Part shown: positions 37,599 to 46,685 of the stretch, one piece after another
Layout of the letters: each line of letters starts with the position of its first letter
Numbering within the stretch: position 1 is the stretch's first letter
From: Vibrio penaeicida
Lineage (GTDB): Bacteria; Pseudomonadota; Gammaproteobacteria; Enterobacterales; Vibrionaceae
Direction of reading: 5' to 3'
DNA: 64,000 nucleotides
Assembly (NCBI RefSeq): GCF_030689305.1
Contig: NZ_JAUYVM010000010.1
Span: 1-64,000, forward strand
Made by a program: the position numbers and the translations under genes
The notes under the pieces: generated by a model
What the model was told of the DNA's origin: nothing
The model's database searches: none
What the model saw: the letters and a program-made list of their open reading frames with translations, nothing else

Positions 37599-39206
37599 AT
37601 GTATAAGGATTTTTTCGGTTTCACGGAAATGCCATTCTCAATAGTACCGAGTTCTCGGTATTTGTATTTGAGTGCGCGTCACAGAGAAGCAATGAACCAT
37701 CTTCAATCTGGTTTGGGTGAAGGTGGTGGGTTTGCAATGCTTACTGGTGAAGTTGGAACAGGCAAAACAACCGTTTCGAAAGCCATGCTTTCCGCGCTTG
37801 GAGAAGAAACCAAAGCGGCGCTCATTTTAAATCCAACCTATTCAAACCAAGATTTGTTGGAAGCGATTTGCGATGAGTTTGGTATTGAATACCCAGAATC
37901 AGCAAGCCTAAAGGTACTGACACAATCCATTCAACGCTTCTTGCTTGATAACTATGCTGGTGGGTTTCAAACGCTTTTAATCATTGATGAAGCACAGCAT
38001 CTACTGCCAGATGTGCTTGAGCAATTGCGGCTTCTCACTAATTTAGAAACCGATAGCCAAAAACTTTTAAAAGTATTGTTGATTGGGCAGCCTGAACTAC
38101 AAGCAAAGTTGCAGACAACCGAATTAAGACAGCTTGCGCAGCGAATTACTGGTCGCTATCACTTGCTGCCGCTTAACCCTGCTGAAGTGAGCGAGTACAT
38201 CGAGTTTCGACTTGGGTTAGCAAATGGTGCTCAAAGCACTTTTGAACCGGCTGCAATTAAAGTCATCGCAAAATATACTCAGGGCATCCCTCGTCTTATC
38301 AATCTGATCTGCGATAAAAGCCTACAATACGCCAGCCAAAGTGGTATCAAAGTGGTGAGTAAAGCGCGAGCCGAACAAGCTTGTCAGGATGTTATGGCGT
38401 TTCAAGCTCCCGTTCAAGGCACTGTGTCTCCATCCTCAACATCCTCTTCTGTTTGGCCAAATATATTGCTATTAACGGGGAGTGCAGCACTCGCAACGTT
38501 TACTTACTTTGCCACTCCTCTTGCATTACAGAAGTGGATTCCTGCTCATACTCCGGAAATTCAAGTTACGACCCAGACGATACAAATCCCCGTTGCTGAC
38601 ACTTTATCGCCATATTTAAAGCGCAGTGAAGGTGAAACAAAAGCAACACTAAAACTATTTGAATTTTGGGGGCTGAAAGCCTCGGTTCGTGATACAGATT
38701 GCGAAAGGTCACGTTCATCCTACTATTGCTCCATTGAATCTGGAGGGCTAGATGATGTGATACAACAAAATCGTCCTGTTGTTTTTGCACTGAATGTAGG
38801 CGATGAACGTCATTATGCGTTGCTGTATGCAGTGTCTGATGAGGCTGCCCAAATTCTGGTTGGTGATGGACGAGTAGAAGTGCCCGTTGGGTGGCTAGAG
38901 CTACATTGGGCTGGCGAATACCGCGCTATTTGGCACGATCCAATAGCAGAAACTCTTAAGCTTGGTCATCAAGGCGAGTCCGTTGCTAAGTTAGAGGCGA
39001 TGCTTGCTAAAGCGCTTGGTGAAGCGTCACAGGGCAGCAATGTTTTTGATGAAATATTGAAAGAGAAAGTGGAGGCTTTTCAGCGTTGGCAAGGGCTATT
39101 TGTTGATGGAATTGTAGGAGCGAAAACCTTGCAGTATCTGGATTTAATAGTGAATGACTCGGCCCCTTCACTGACTAAAACGACAGAGGTACCATCGGAT
39201 GCTTAA
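37599..39206 (+). CDS. gspA: Type II secretion assembly ATPase GspA (ExeA-like)
   Basis: Inner-membrane protein that with GspB (ExeA/ExeB in Aeromonas) places the GspD secretin through the peptidoglycan. The 535 residues have an N-terminal AAA domain with Walker A GEVGTGKT (residues 50-57) and Walker [11 protein letters not shown] (about 127-136), a membrane helix at about 287-308, a periplasmic domain, and a C-terminal peptidoglycan-binding domain (about 450-515) with [20 protein letters not shown]. The ATG is preceded by GAGAG. gspB follows after 63 bp. The rest of the type II system is not in this window. Confidence 0.93.
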   Translation: MYKDFFGFTEMPFSIVPSSRYLYLSARHREAMNHLQSGLGEGGGFAMLTGEVGTGKTTVSKAMLSALGEETKAALILNPTYSNQDLLEAICDEFGIEYPESASLKVLTQSIQRFLLDNYAGGFQTLLIIDEAQHLLPDVLEQLRLLTNLETDSQKLLKVLLIGQPELQAKLQTTELRQLAQRITGRYHLLPLNPAEVSEYIEFRLGLANGAQSTFEPAAIKVIAKYTQGIPRLINLICDKSLQYASQSGIKVVSKARAEQACQDVMAFQAPVQGTVSPSSTSSSVWPNILLLTGSAALATFTYFATPLALQKWIPAHTPEIQVTTQTIQIPVADTLSPYLKRSEGETKATLKLFEFWGLKASVRDTDCERSRSSYYCSIESGGLDDVIQQNRPVVFALNVGDERHYALLYAVSDEAAQILVGDGRVEVPVGWLELHWAGEYRAIWHDPIAETLKLGHQGESVAKLEAMLAKALGEASQGSNVFDEILKEKVEAFQRWQGLFVDGIVGAKTLQYLDLIVNDSAPSLTKTTEVPSDA

Positions 39207-39269
39207 TGTCTCAATTGAAATAAAAGAATTAGGGGTGTTCTGTCACTTCGCGTTATGTAGGGGTATTCA

Positions 39270-39980
39270 GTGAGCTATTTAAATACACCTTCAACGGGTT
39301 CGAGTCTGTTTAAAACGGTGGTGTTTGTCATTCCCGCTGTTTTGGTTTCTTCATGGCATTATTTAAATTATCAACCAGATAGCGATCCGATAATCCAAGT
39401 TGAAACGGTAAAAACACAGCTTGCTAAAGTAATGGATTACCCCGAAGCTAAGCCACTCAAGGATATGCCAACGGTGGATGGCTTACCTACTGAGGTGTTG
39501 TATGACTCGACAACGGAAACTGCGCGGGTACTGAGCCCCCAAACTCAGGAAAAATCTCAAACTGGGCTAAGATCTCAAACGGATCAAAAGCTAACAGAGC
39601 AAAAGCCAAAAGAAAAAAAGAAAGAAACGCTGGATAACTTAGATCTTTCCTCTTTGTCTCCTGAGTTGGCACAAGCCGTTCAATCTGCCATTGACGATAC
39701 GGCTAATCCGGGTTCGCGTCGCTATGATGAACCCGTTGAAGCGACGCCCTTAGTGGGCAATGAGCGCCAATTCCAGGGTAAGCTTCCCTCACTTAACTTA
39801 CAAACTCATATGTACGCATCAAATAAAGATCGACGCTGGGTTAAAGTGAATGGCAAGGAGTTAAAAGAGGGAGACTGGGTAGACGATAAAGTGATGATCA
39901 ATAGCATTACCCCTAGAACGGTTGTTGTGGAGTTTGCTGGTCAGAAAATTGAATTACCAGCATTGCATGAGTGGCGTTAG
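39270..39980 (+). CDS. gspB: Type II secretion assembly protein GspB (ExeB-like)
   Basis: Partner of GspA in secretin localisation. The 236 residues have a short cytoplasmic start, one membrane helix at about 11-27, a long Lys/Glu/Ser/Thr-rich periplasmic linker (about 90-140), and the C-terminal GspB domain with HMYASNKDRRWVKVNG and WVDDKVMINSITPRTVVVEF, the hallmark of the family. The start is GTG with GGGG 7 nt upstream; no ATG is available near it. It ends the gspAB operon, and a stem-loop follows. Confidence 0.92.
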   Translation: MSYLNTPSTGSSLFKTVVFVIPAVLVSSWHYLNYQPDSDPIIQVETVKTQLAKVMDYPEAKPLKDMPTVDGLPTEVLYDSTTETARVLSPQTQEKSQTGLRSQTDQKLTEQKPKEKKKETLDNLDLSSLSPELAQAVQSAIDDTANPGSRRYDEPVEATPLVGNERQFQGKLPSLNLQTHMYASNKDRRWVKVNGKELKEGDWVDDKVMINSITPRTVVVEFAGQKIELPALHEWR

Positions 39981-40011
39981 CTGATGTTTTCAAGAAATTC
40001 GGCGATCAAAA

Positions 40012-40032
40012 AAGGGCACATAATGTGCCCTT
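40012..40032. terminator. Stem-loop between convergent gspB and the SH3 gene
   Basis: Perfect 9-bp stem AAGGGCACA/TGTGCCCTT with loop TAA. A/T runs on both sides suit bidirectional termination. Confidence 0.82.
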
Positions 40033-40061
40033 CTTGTTTTAATTTCTATTTGTATGAAGTA

Positions 40062-40673
40062 TTAAGCCCAACCAGATGGCGCCTTTTTCCTACGAGGAAT
40101 TAGATGGGGAAGAACCAGTCCAAAGATAAGTCCAATTCCCGCAACACCACCACCGTACATGAAGTACTTCAATAGCAGGTCTTCTTTCTGTGTATCTAGC
40201 TTAGCGCGTAGTTCGCGTACTTCGCTTTGAGAAGCGGTAAGTTGCTTATTCATATCGGCGTAGTTCTTCTCAAGCTCTTTGATTTGTTCGTTACGAGCTT
40301 CAAGAGAGTCAACCAGCCCCGATTTCTCGTCGTCAGAGCTTCTACGCGCATTGGCGAGTTTCTCTTTCACTTCACCTAGCTCTTTTTCAAGTGCAGGTAA
40401 TCGTTCAGCCATACTTGGACGAGTGGACACGTATTTACTTTCGACCCAGCCTTTTCTGCCTTTGGAGTCGACAACTTGGCTAAATCCGGAATCTCGATTT
40501 GTCGCAACCAGTGTAATTTTGTCACCTGCATTAACGCTACCGATGATTCGAAACTGATTACTTGGTCCTGCGTGCATATAAGTGAATAAGTTGTCTGAGA
40601 TGTAACGATCTTTTGCGAAGCTGACAGGCGCGACAAGCAGGCTAAAGAGGGTCAGACAAATAAGTTTTTTCAC
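40062..40673 (-). CDS. SH3 domain membrane protein (TIGR04211/YgiM family)
   Basis: A 203-residue envelope protein like E. coli YgiM. It has a signal peptide (cleavage after about residue 20, VSFA), a bacterial SH3 domain (about 22-88) with YMHAGPSNQFRIIGSV and GWVESKYVSTRPS, a coiled coil rich in Glu/Lys (about 92-162) and a C-terminal membrane helix (about 170-190) followed by a basic tail. This fits a periplasmic protein anchored in the inner membrane. The function is not established; in E. coli ygiM lies near ygiF and cca, and both of those are also in this neighbourhood. Confidence 0.88.
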   Translation of the reverse strand: MKKLICLTLFSLLVAPVSFAKDRYISDNLFTYMHAGPSNQFRIIGSVNAGDKITLVATNRDSGFSQVVDSKGRKGWVESKYVSTRPSMAERLPALEKELGEVKEKLANARRSSDDEKSGLVDSLEARNEQIKELEKNYADMNKQLTASQSEVRELRAKLDTQKEDLLLKYFMYGGGVAGIGLIFGLVLPHLIPRRKKAPSGWA

Positions 40674-40770
40674 GGTACGTCCCTTAACTGATGGAGTTGA
40701 ACAACGTTTACGCCATTCATTTATTCTTAATTAGACAGAGATAGTATGAATTTTCAGGCGGTGGTGCAAC

Positions 40771-40793
40771 AAAAGAGGGAGGCAAAACCTCCC
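40771..40793 (-). terminator. Terminator of the pit operon
   Basis: On the minus strand, GGGAGG/CCTCCC with loop TTTTG, followed by CTCTTTTG. Confidence 0.8.
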
Positions 40794-40838
40794 TTTCTGT
40801 GCGTTTGAGTCAATAATGACATGTGTCTAACAAAAGGC

Positions 40839-42098
40839 TTACAAAAATAAGCCTTGAATTGCATAGAAGAAGATGACGGCCAGCAGAGCCCCTGCTGGTA
40901 AGGTAACAACCCAAGACGCAACAATGTTACGCACAACACCGAGGTTTAGTGCTGCAATACCACGCGCAAAACCCACACCTAACACGGCACCCACTAACGT
41001 TTGCGTTGTGGAAATGGGTAAGCCAGTACCAGAAGCCAAAACAACCGTTGAAGCGGTAGCAAGCTGAGCAGCAAAACCACGGCTTGGTGTGAGTTCTGTA
41101 ATACCCGTTCCCACGGTTGCCATCACTTTGTGACCCATGGTCGCCAAACCAACCACGATACCAATACCACCTAGTGGTAAAATCCACCATGCAATGGACG
41201 TTTTAGTCACGATTTCACCGAGGTTTTCTACAGTCGATACTACAGCTGATAGAGGACCAATCGCGTTCGCAACGTCGTTCGAACCGTGAGCAAATGCCAT
41301 CGCACATGCTGTAATCACCATTAGCACACTGAAGATACTCTCAACGCCAGCAAAACTGTGGTCGTCTTCACGGTGAGCAAATTTCTTCTGAATGTAGAGG
41401 TAGCCACCGATCATGATTAAGCCAGATACGCCAGCAGACCATAGCCATGCTTCAGTGTTGGTTAAATGTAATCCAACGTGTTTCAAACCTTTCTTAATGG
41501 TAACCAATGCAATTACCATGGTGGTAATGAACATGTATACTGGTACAAAACGTTTAGCATTAAACAGTGGGTTTTCGGTGTCGAAAATCAGGCGTTGCGC
41601 GCTGACGAATATCAGGTATGCAAATATCCCCGATATCAACGGCGTTACAATCCAACTCCCAACAATGCCTTGAACTGATTGCCAATCAACAGCTTCAGTA
41701 CCTACGGAAACGCACGCGAATCCTATAATAGCGCCAATAATGGAGTGAGTAGTAGAAACCGGCCAGCCCATGTACGACGCAAGCAATAGCCATGTGCCCG
41801 CAGCAAGAAGTGCAGACATCATGCCGTAAACAAGAACGTCAGGCTGATGAGCAAAGTAGGATGTCTCGATAACACCTTTACGGATAGTATCGGTTACTTC
41901 ACCGCCAGCTAAGTAAGCACCAGCAAATTCGAAAATCATTGCGATGATGATCGCTTGTTTTACCGTCAGCGCTTTAGAGCCAACTGACGTACCCATGGCG
42001 TTTGCAACATCATTGGCACCGATACCGATTGCCATTAAGAAGCCAAATAGTGCAGCCACTATAATAATGGTAGTGCCGTAGTTCGCGAGGATATCCAT
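40839..42098 (-). CDS. Pit-type inorganic phosphate transporter
   Basis: Low-affinity phosphate symporter of the PiT family (SLC20-like), taking up metal-phosphate with protons or sodium. The 419 residues have about ten membrane segments and the two inverted family repeats: GANDVANAMGTSVGSKAL near the N terminus (about residues 27-44) and AHGSNDVANAIGPLSAVV in the second half (about 269-286). It follows the PhoU-like gene by 122 bp in the same direction, a pairing usual for Pit proteins. The name pitA is not assigned because paralogues are common. Confidence 0.95.
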   Translation of the reverse strand: MDILANYGTTIIIVAALFGFLMAIGIGANDVANAMGTSVGSKALTVKQAIIIAMIFEFAGAYLAGGEVTDTIRKGVIETSYFAHQPDVLVYGMMSALLAAGTWLLLASYMGWPVSTTHSIIGAIIGFACVSVGTEAVDWQSVQGIVGSWIVTPLISGIFAYLIFVSAQRLIFDTENPLFNAKRFVPVYMFITTMVIALVTIKKGLKHVGLHLTNTEAWLWSAGVSGLIMIGGYLYIQKKFAHREDDHSFAGVESIFSVLMVITACAMAFAHGSNDVANAIGPLSAVVSTVENLGEIVTKTSIAWWILPLGGIGIVVGLATMGHKVMATVGTGITELTPSRGFAAQLATASTVVLASGTGLPISTTQTLVGAVLGVGFARGIAALNLGVVRNIVASWVVTLPAGALLAVIFFYAIQGLFL

Positions 42099-42220
42099 CG
42101 TAATACCTAGTTGTTGGATAACTTATGAGAGGATTTCTGAACAAGCGCGCAACAAAAGCACACAAGCCTTCCGTGTGCCTTGATACAATCCAGTCTCATG
42201 TTATGTGTTTCAGTTTTCGT

Positions 42221-42901
42221 TTATGAACGAGATAGCATCAGTTCAAGACGAGCGCCAACGCGCTGAGCTTGATCGGCGATGCCACCTACCCATTCTAAAA
42301 TCTTGTATAAGAACATGATGTCGATCGGATTGTACTTCGATTCGATCGCCATTAGTTGCTGGCGTAATACAATTTGCATGGCATCGGTATCGTCTTCGAT
42401 GGCATCCAATTGATTGATCATCTCGGCCACCAAAGTGACTTCTCGACCTTTAAAGCCAGTTTCCAATAATTCGTCTAATTCGCTGATGACTTTCTGAGCC
42501 TGATCGGCGGCATCAAGACAACGCTTAACGTATAAAATGAAGTTTTCCTGAAGTGGTTCTGGGATTTGCAATTGACGACCAATCACCCTACCTGCAATGT
42601 CTTTTGCAAGGTTGGCTAGCTTGTCTTGCTGTGTCAGCAAATCAAGCATATCGGTACGATCTACAGGCATGAATAAGCCACGTGGCAGTTTCAGACGAAT
42701 CTCACGTTTTAAGACGTCTGCTTCTCTCTCCAAGTGAGAGATTTGTGCACGAATTTCGCCTGCTTTTTCCCAGTCACCCTTAGCACTAACTTCAAAGAAA
42801 TTCACTAAGTGAGAGCAGCACTCGTTCACACACACAACGTGGCGTTGCAAAGGTTTAATTGGGGACTTTGCAAATAACCCCATAATTGTATTCACTGGCA
42901 T
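42221..42901 (-). CDS. PhoU-like DUF47/TIGR00153 family protein
   Basis: A 226-residue all-helical PhoU-related protein, mostly charged helices with the segment LPRGLFMPVDRTDMLDLLTQQDKLAN (shown in parts: LPRGLFMPVDRTD and LLTQQDKLAN) that is characteristic of this family. Members are encoded next to Pit transporters and are thought to regulate them, as here, where the pit gene follows by 122 bp. An inverted repeat GCACAC/GTGTGC (42158-42178) in the gap might modulate read-through. The ATG is preceded by only a weak AGG site. It diverges from the inorganic triphosphatase gene. Confidence 0.92.
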   Translation of the reverse strand: MPVNTIMGLFAKSPIKPLQRHVVCVNECCSHLVNFFEVSAKGDWEKAGEIRAQISHLEREADVLKREIRLKLPRGLFMPVDRTDMLDLLTQQDKLANLAKDIAGRVIGRQLQIPEPLQENFILYVKRCLDAADQAQKVISELDELLETGFKGREVTLVAEMINQLDAIEDDTDAMQIVLRQQLMAIESKYNPIDIMFLYKILEWVGGIADQAQRVGARLELMLSRS

Positions 42902-43104
42902 GGCTATTCAACCTAAAAAATATAACCTATAAGAAACTTCAACCATAAAGGCGAAATCTTGAACGATGGCTATAAAGTCGCGCATGTTAACCTAATCAAT
43001 CCATCATTAAAACTGTTTTAGATCATCATTTGGGCGTTAATTGCCACTTGTCGATGATGGGATTAAGCAATATGCTTTCAGGGTCATCCGTTAAAGGTAT
43101 AAAT

Positions 43105-44619
43105 ATGGAAACTGAGATAGAACTGAAGTTTTTCGTTTCACCTGAATTTTCAACGACTTTGGTAGCTAAAATAGCTGAAGAGAAAGTTCTTCAGCACAGT
43201 TGTCGAGAGCTGGGTAATACCTATTTCGATACGCCAGAAAATTGGTTAAGACAACATGACATAGGTCTGCGAATTCGTCGTTATGATGATGTCTTTGTGC
43301 AAACAGTTAAAACTGCGGGGCGTGTTGTCGCCGGTTTGCATCAACGACCTGAATATAACGCCGAACATACCAACAATATTCCCGACCTACACCTTCATCC
43401 TAGCGACATTTGGCCTAATGGCAAAGCAATAGACGCGTTGCAACAAGAACTTACTCCTATTTTCTCTACCGATTTCAAGCGTGAGCAATGGCTGATCAGC
43501 ATGACGGATGGCAGCCAAGTCGAAGTGGCGTTTGATCAAGGTTGGGTGACGGCGGGTGACAACAAAGACGAAATTTGCGAAGTCGAGTTGGAGTTAAAGT
43601 CCGGACAAACCGATGCACTGTTCAACCTTGCTCGGGTATTGTGTGAAGATGGTGGTATGCGTTTGGGCAACTTGAGTAAAGCGGCTCGCGGATACCGATT
43701 GGCTTACGGTCATCAAGGTGATGAGGTTACGCCTTTAGCGTTAGTGGCGACGGAAAGTTCTCACAATGCAGAGTATTGCCTTATTCAGTCTTTAGAGCAT
43801 GCATTGGGTCACTGGCATTACCACGAGCAAATCTATGTAGAGCGTGACGAGTTCGATGCTTTACACGAAATTGCACACTCAATTGGATTCATTCGCCAAA
43901 CACTGTCGGTATTTGGGGGCATAGTCCCAAGGCGAGCAAGCGCTATTTTACGACAAGAATTGATGTGGTTAGAAGACGAGCTGACTTGGCTCAAAGAGGC
44001 TGACTATCTTGATGAGCTGATGGATGATAAAGGGCATGCGTTGCGAAAGCTGGATGCGCGAAAGTGGCTTGTCGAACAGCTTGGCACTCAATTCCAAGCG
44101 TTACCGAGTAGAGAGCATTCGTTAAAACTTCTCAAATCCTCGCGCTATACTCGATTGTTGCTTGATTTGAGCCGTTGGATACTTACTCGTGGTTGGCAGC
44201 CGTTCCTCGATGACAAAGCGCGTGAGAAAATGGCACAAGATATACGCAGCTTTTCGGTCAAGCAACTCGATAGAACGTGGGCTGAATTGGTTGAAGCATT
44301 TCCAGCAGAGCGTCAATTGAACCGCCAAGAATACATTGATCAGCAATACCGTTTATCCAGAAATCTGTACACTGGGATCTGTTTTGCGTCTCTCTATGAT
44401 ACAGAAGATAGAAATGCATTCCGCTTACCTTGGGAAGATCTCAAGCAAGGTATTGACGATTTATTGATGTTAGAGCCGCTGCATAAATTGCTTCCAAGAT
44501 TAGAAGGTGAAAATCAAATGCAGTTGGAGCGTTGGTTGAACCGACAAGAAAATTCAATTTTGCATGCTATGGAACAAACCCGCCAAATGAGTATTGATAC
44601 CACACCTTATTGGCAGTAA
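43105..44619 (+). CDS. ygiF: Inorganic triphosphatase, CYTH-CHAD (YgiF family)
   Basis: Hydrolyses tripolyphosphate; the E. coli homologue YgiF is the reference. Starting at the ATG at 43105 the protein has 504 residues and begins with the CYTH signature ExExK (Glu4, Glu6, Lys8 of METEIELKF), as the family does; the earlier in-frame start at 43030 would bury this motif. The CYTH tunnel domain runs to about residue 205, and a CHAD domain, which binds polyphosphate, fills about 220-490. AAAGG stands before the ATG. A terminator follows. Confidence 0.93.
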   Translation: METEIELKFFVSPEFSTTLVAKIAEEKVLQHSCRELGNTYFDTPENWLRQHDIGLRIRRYDDVFVQTVKTAGRVVAGLHQRPEYNAEHTNNIPDLHLHPSDIWPNGKAIDALQQELTPIFSTDFKREQWLISMTDGSQVEVAFDQGWVTAGDNKDEICEVELELKSGQTDALFNLARVLCEDGGMRLGNLSKAARGYRLAYGHQGDEVTPLALVATESSHNAEYCLIQSLEHALGHWHYHEQIYVERDEFDALHEIAHSIGFIRQTLSVFGGIVPRRASAILRQELMWLEDELTWLKEADYLDELMDDKGHALRKLDARKWLVEQLGTQFQALPSREHSLKLLKSSRYTRLLLDLSRWILTRGWQPFLDDKAREKMAQDIRSFSVKQLDRTWAELVEAFPAERQLNRQEYIDQQYRLSRNLYTGICFASLYDTEDRNAFRLPWEDLKQGIDDLLMLEPLHKLLPRLEGENQMQLERWLNRQENSILHAMEQTRQMSIDTTPYWQ

Positions 44620-44629
44620 ATCTTTCCTT

Positions 44630-44668
44630 TAAAGTGCGCTTTGTTGAATAAGTGCGCTTTATTTTTTG
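44630..44668 (+). terminator. Terminator of ygiF
   Basis: TAAAGTGCGC (44630-44639) pairs with GTGCGCTTTA (44653-44662) through ten pairs, two of them G-U, followed by six T. The sequence also reads as a direct repeat of AGTGCGCTTT. Confidence 0.75.
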
Positions 44669-44968
44669 GCTCATTACGAGCTCATTTCTTTACCAAACTC
44701 AAAAAGTTACTACAGATTCCTGTGCCACCGCCGATACACAATTGACGAGATTTCCAACAATATGAGTGAACAACAAGTATTGGATCACAATTAGGGAAAT
44801 CCATCAGCGAAAAGTGACTGGTAACTCAATGGCAACGAAGTGTCTTTGTTATCATCGTTTTTTCATACGAGGCGTAAAATAAATCTACAACTACAAAAAA
44901 TGCACGTCTCACAAAGAGTGCGGCAATATTTGTTCGCAGGTAAATGAACACTATATGGAGTACGTACT
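44669..44968 (+). other. Intergenic region upstream of the chemoreceptor gene
   Basis: 300 bp with no supported gene. The only ATG-led frame with a stop (near 44762) encodes 10 residues and has no ribosome binding site. I see no repeat copy and no clear operator. A GGAG site at 44957-44960 belongs to the next gene. Confidence 0.6.
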
Positions 44969-46573
44969 ATGGCGAGCATGAAGTTCAAGCCGTGGGAAAG
45001 AGTCATTACAGATATTCGGTTGGTACCAAAATTAGTGATGTTGATGGTATTCAGTACCGTCCTAATCATTGTTAAGCAACTTTGGGATGCGAATACTTTT
45101 TACGACTCTGTGGTTCTTGTCCAAAAAGACCAAGCGCAAGAAGTTTCCCATGCACAAGCCTCTTTTATTGACAGTGTTTTAAGAAGTAATGGGGAAGACG
45201 CGACATCGCTGGCGGAAAAAGCCATTACCGCTTTGGTTAAAAGCCGCGACAACAACCATTACATCTATTTGGTTGAGCGCGATACTGGTAAAGTCCTAGG
45301 TCACCCTTCTGCAAGAACCATTTCTGATCTTACTCAGTCAACGGAAAGCGGACAGCTTTTATCTGGTCTTATTAATAGTGCATCGGCTGGCTTTGGTTTT
45401 GAATTGGAAGGCGGTAACCGATTTGAGTATGCATCCAAATTAAGCAGTGCAGATTGGTTTGTTATTGCCTCTCAAAGCGGAGATGTTGCTCAGGCTCGCT
45501 ATGACGATTATCTATCGCAAATCTTTTGGCAAACCTTGGTGATGATCATTGTGTTTGTTGCTCTATTACTTGGCGCTGCGCGAATTATGTTGCGTCAGAC
45601 TCAGTACATCGCTTCAAGCATACAAAGAATGGCAGATAAAGACCTATCTACACCAATCAACCTAGAATGCAAAGACGAGTACGGCGATCTTGCTCGTGAG
45701 CTAGAGCGAACACGCTCTCAGTTGCAAGAGGTGATCAAACTTCAAGTCGATTCTTCTCAAGAGCTATCTGCTCTGACGGAAGTGATGACGATCAGCATGT
45801 CGGAAACCAAAGACTCTGCTCAAGAAGAATTTAATGAGATTGACCAACTCGCAACGGCAATGAGTGAAATGACCACAACCGTTCAGACAGTCGCAGAACA
45901 CGCTCAAAGTGCTTCATCTGTTACAGAAAATGCATCGAGCCAGGCTCAGCAAGGTCAGCGATTTGTGCAAGATACCGTAGGTAAGATGAGTGAGCTCTCA
46001 GGTGACATCTCTGAGTCTGCTCAGGCTGTGAACCAAGTGGAAGAACGCGTAGAAGCCATTGGTAGCGTTGTTGGGACGATTCAAGGCATCTCTGAACAGA
46101 CCAATCTTTTGGCGTTGAATGCGGCAATTGAAGCAGCGCGCGCAGGTGAAGCCGGGCGTGGTTTTGCGGTGGTTGCAGATGAAGTTCGAAACCTCGCGCA
46201 AAGAACGCAAGGTGCAACGATTGAGATTCAAGAAATGATTACTCAACTTCAAACCAGTGCAAATTCGGCGGTTGAGTTAATGGAAAAAAGTGTGGTTGAA
46301 GCAGCAGAAGGTGTGGAGCTGGTTACCAATGCTGGCACCGAGCTGGATGGCATTGTTGCTCAAGTGAGCCAAATCAACGACATGAACTTCCAAATTGCGA
46401 CGGCGGCAGGGCAACAAAGTACGGTCGCGGAAGAGATGAACCAAAATCTAGACAATGTTCGCGAGTTGGTTGAGGCCTCTGTTGTTGTGGTTGGTGAGCT
46501 GTTAGAAACCTCAGAGATCATGCAAGCTAACGCTGAAGAATTGGACGGGAAAATACAGTCATTTAATGTTTAA
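44969..46573 (+). CDS. Methyl-accepting chemotaxis protein
   Basis: Transmembrane chemoreceptor of 534 residues. A first membrane helix at about 18-38 is followed by a periplasmic ligand-binding domain of about 150 residues, a second helix at about 189-212, a HAMP domain (about 213-265) and a signalling coiled coil. The conserved hairpin tip [19 protein letters not shown] lies at about residues 374-392, followed by [18 protein letters not shown]. The periplasmic part contains [18 protein letters not shown] and a [11 protein letters not shown] segment, suggesting a Cache-type domain. The ligand is unknown. The gene stands alone with its own terminator. Confidence 0.95.
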   Translation: MASMKFKPWERVITDIRLVPKLVMLMVFSTVLIIVKQLWDANTFYDSVVLVQKDQAQEVSHAQASFIDSVLRSNGEDATSLAEKAITALVKSRDNNHYIYLVERDTGKVLGHPSARTISDLTQSTESGQLLSGLINSASAGFGFELEGGNRFEYASKLSSADWFVIASQSGDVAQARYDDYLSQIFWQTLVMIIVFVALLLGAARIMLRQTQYIASSIQRMADKDLSTPINLECKDEYGDLARELERTRSQLQEVIKLQVDSSQELSALTEVMTISMSETKDSAQEEFNEIDQLATAMSEMTTTVQTVAEHAQSASSVTENASSQAQQGQRFVQDTVGKMSELSGDISESAQAVNQVEERVEAIGSVVGTIQGISEQTNLLALNAAIEAARAGEAGRGFAVVADEVRNLAQRTQGATIEIQEMITQLQTSANSAVELMEKSVVEAAEGVELVTNAGTELDGIVAQVSQINDMNFQIATAAGQQSTVAEEMNQNLDNVRELVEASVVVVGELLETSEIMQANAEELDGKIQSFNV

Positions 46574-46613
46574 TCTGTTTTTAAACTCATAGAATGCAAA
46601 TAGCGCTCACATT

Positions 46614-46643
46614 TCATATGTGGGCGTTTTTTTATGTGATATG
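46614..46643 (+). terminator. Terminator of the chemoreceptor gene
   Basis: CGCTCACAT/ATGTGGGCG (nine pairs, one G-U) with a 5-nt loop and seven T. Confidence 0.88.
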
Positions 46644-46685
46644 GTAAATCGAACAAACCACCTAACTCGTTGACAGGGATGAACA

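Noticed and set aside
44630-44662. Direct repeat AGTGCGCTTT as a protein-binding pair
   Set aside because: The two copies pair with each other through G-U wobbles and are followed by a T run, so a terminator explains them.
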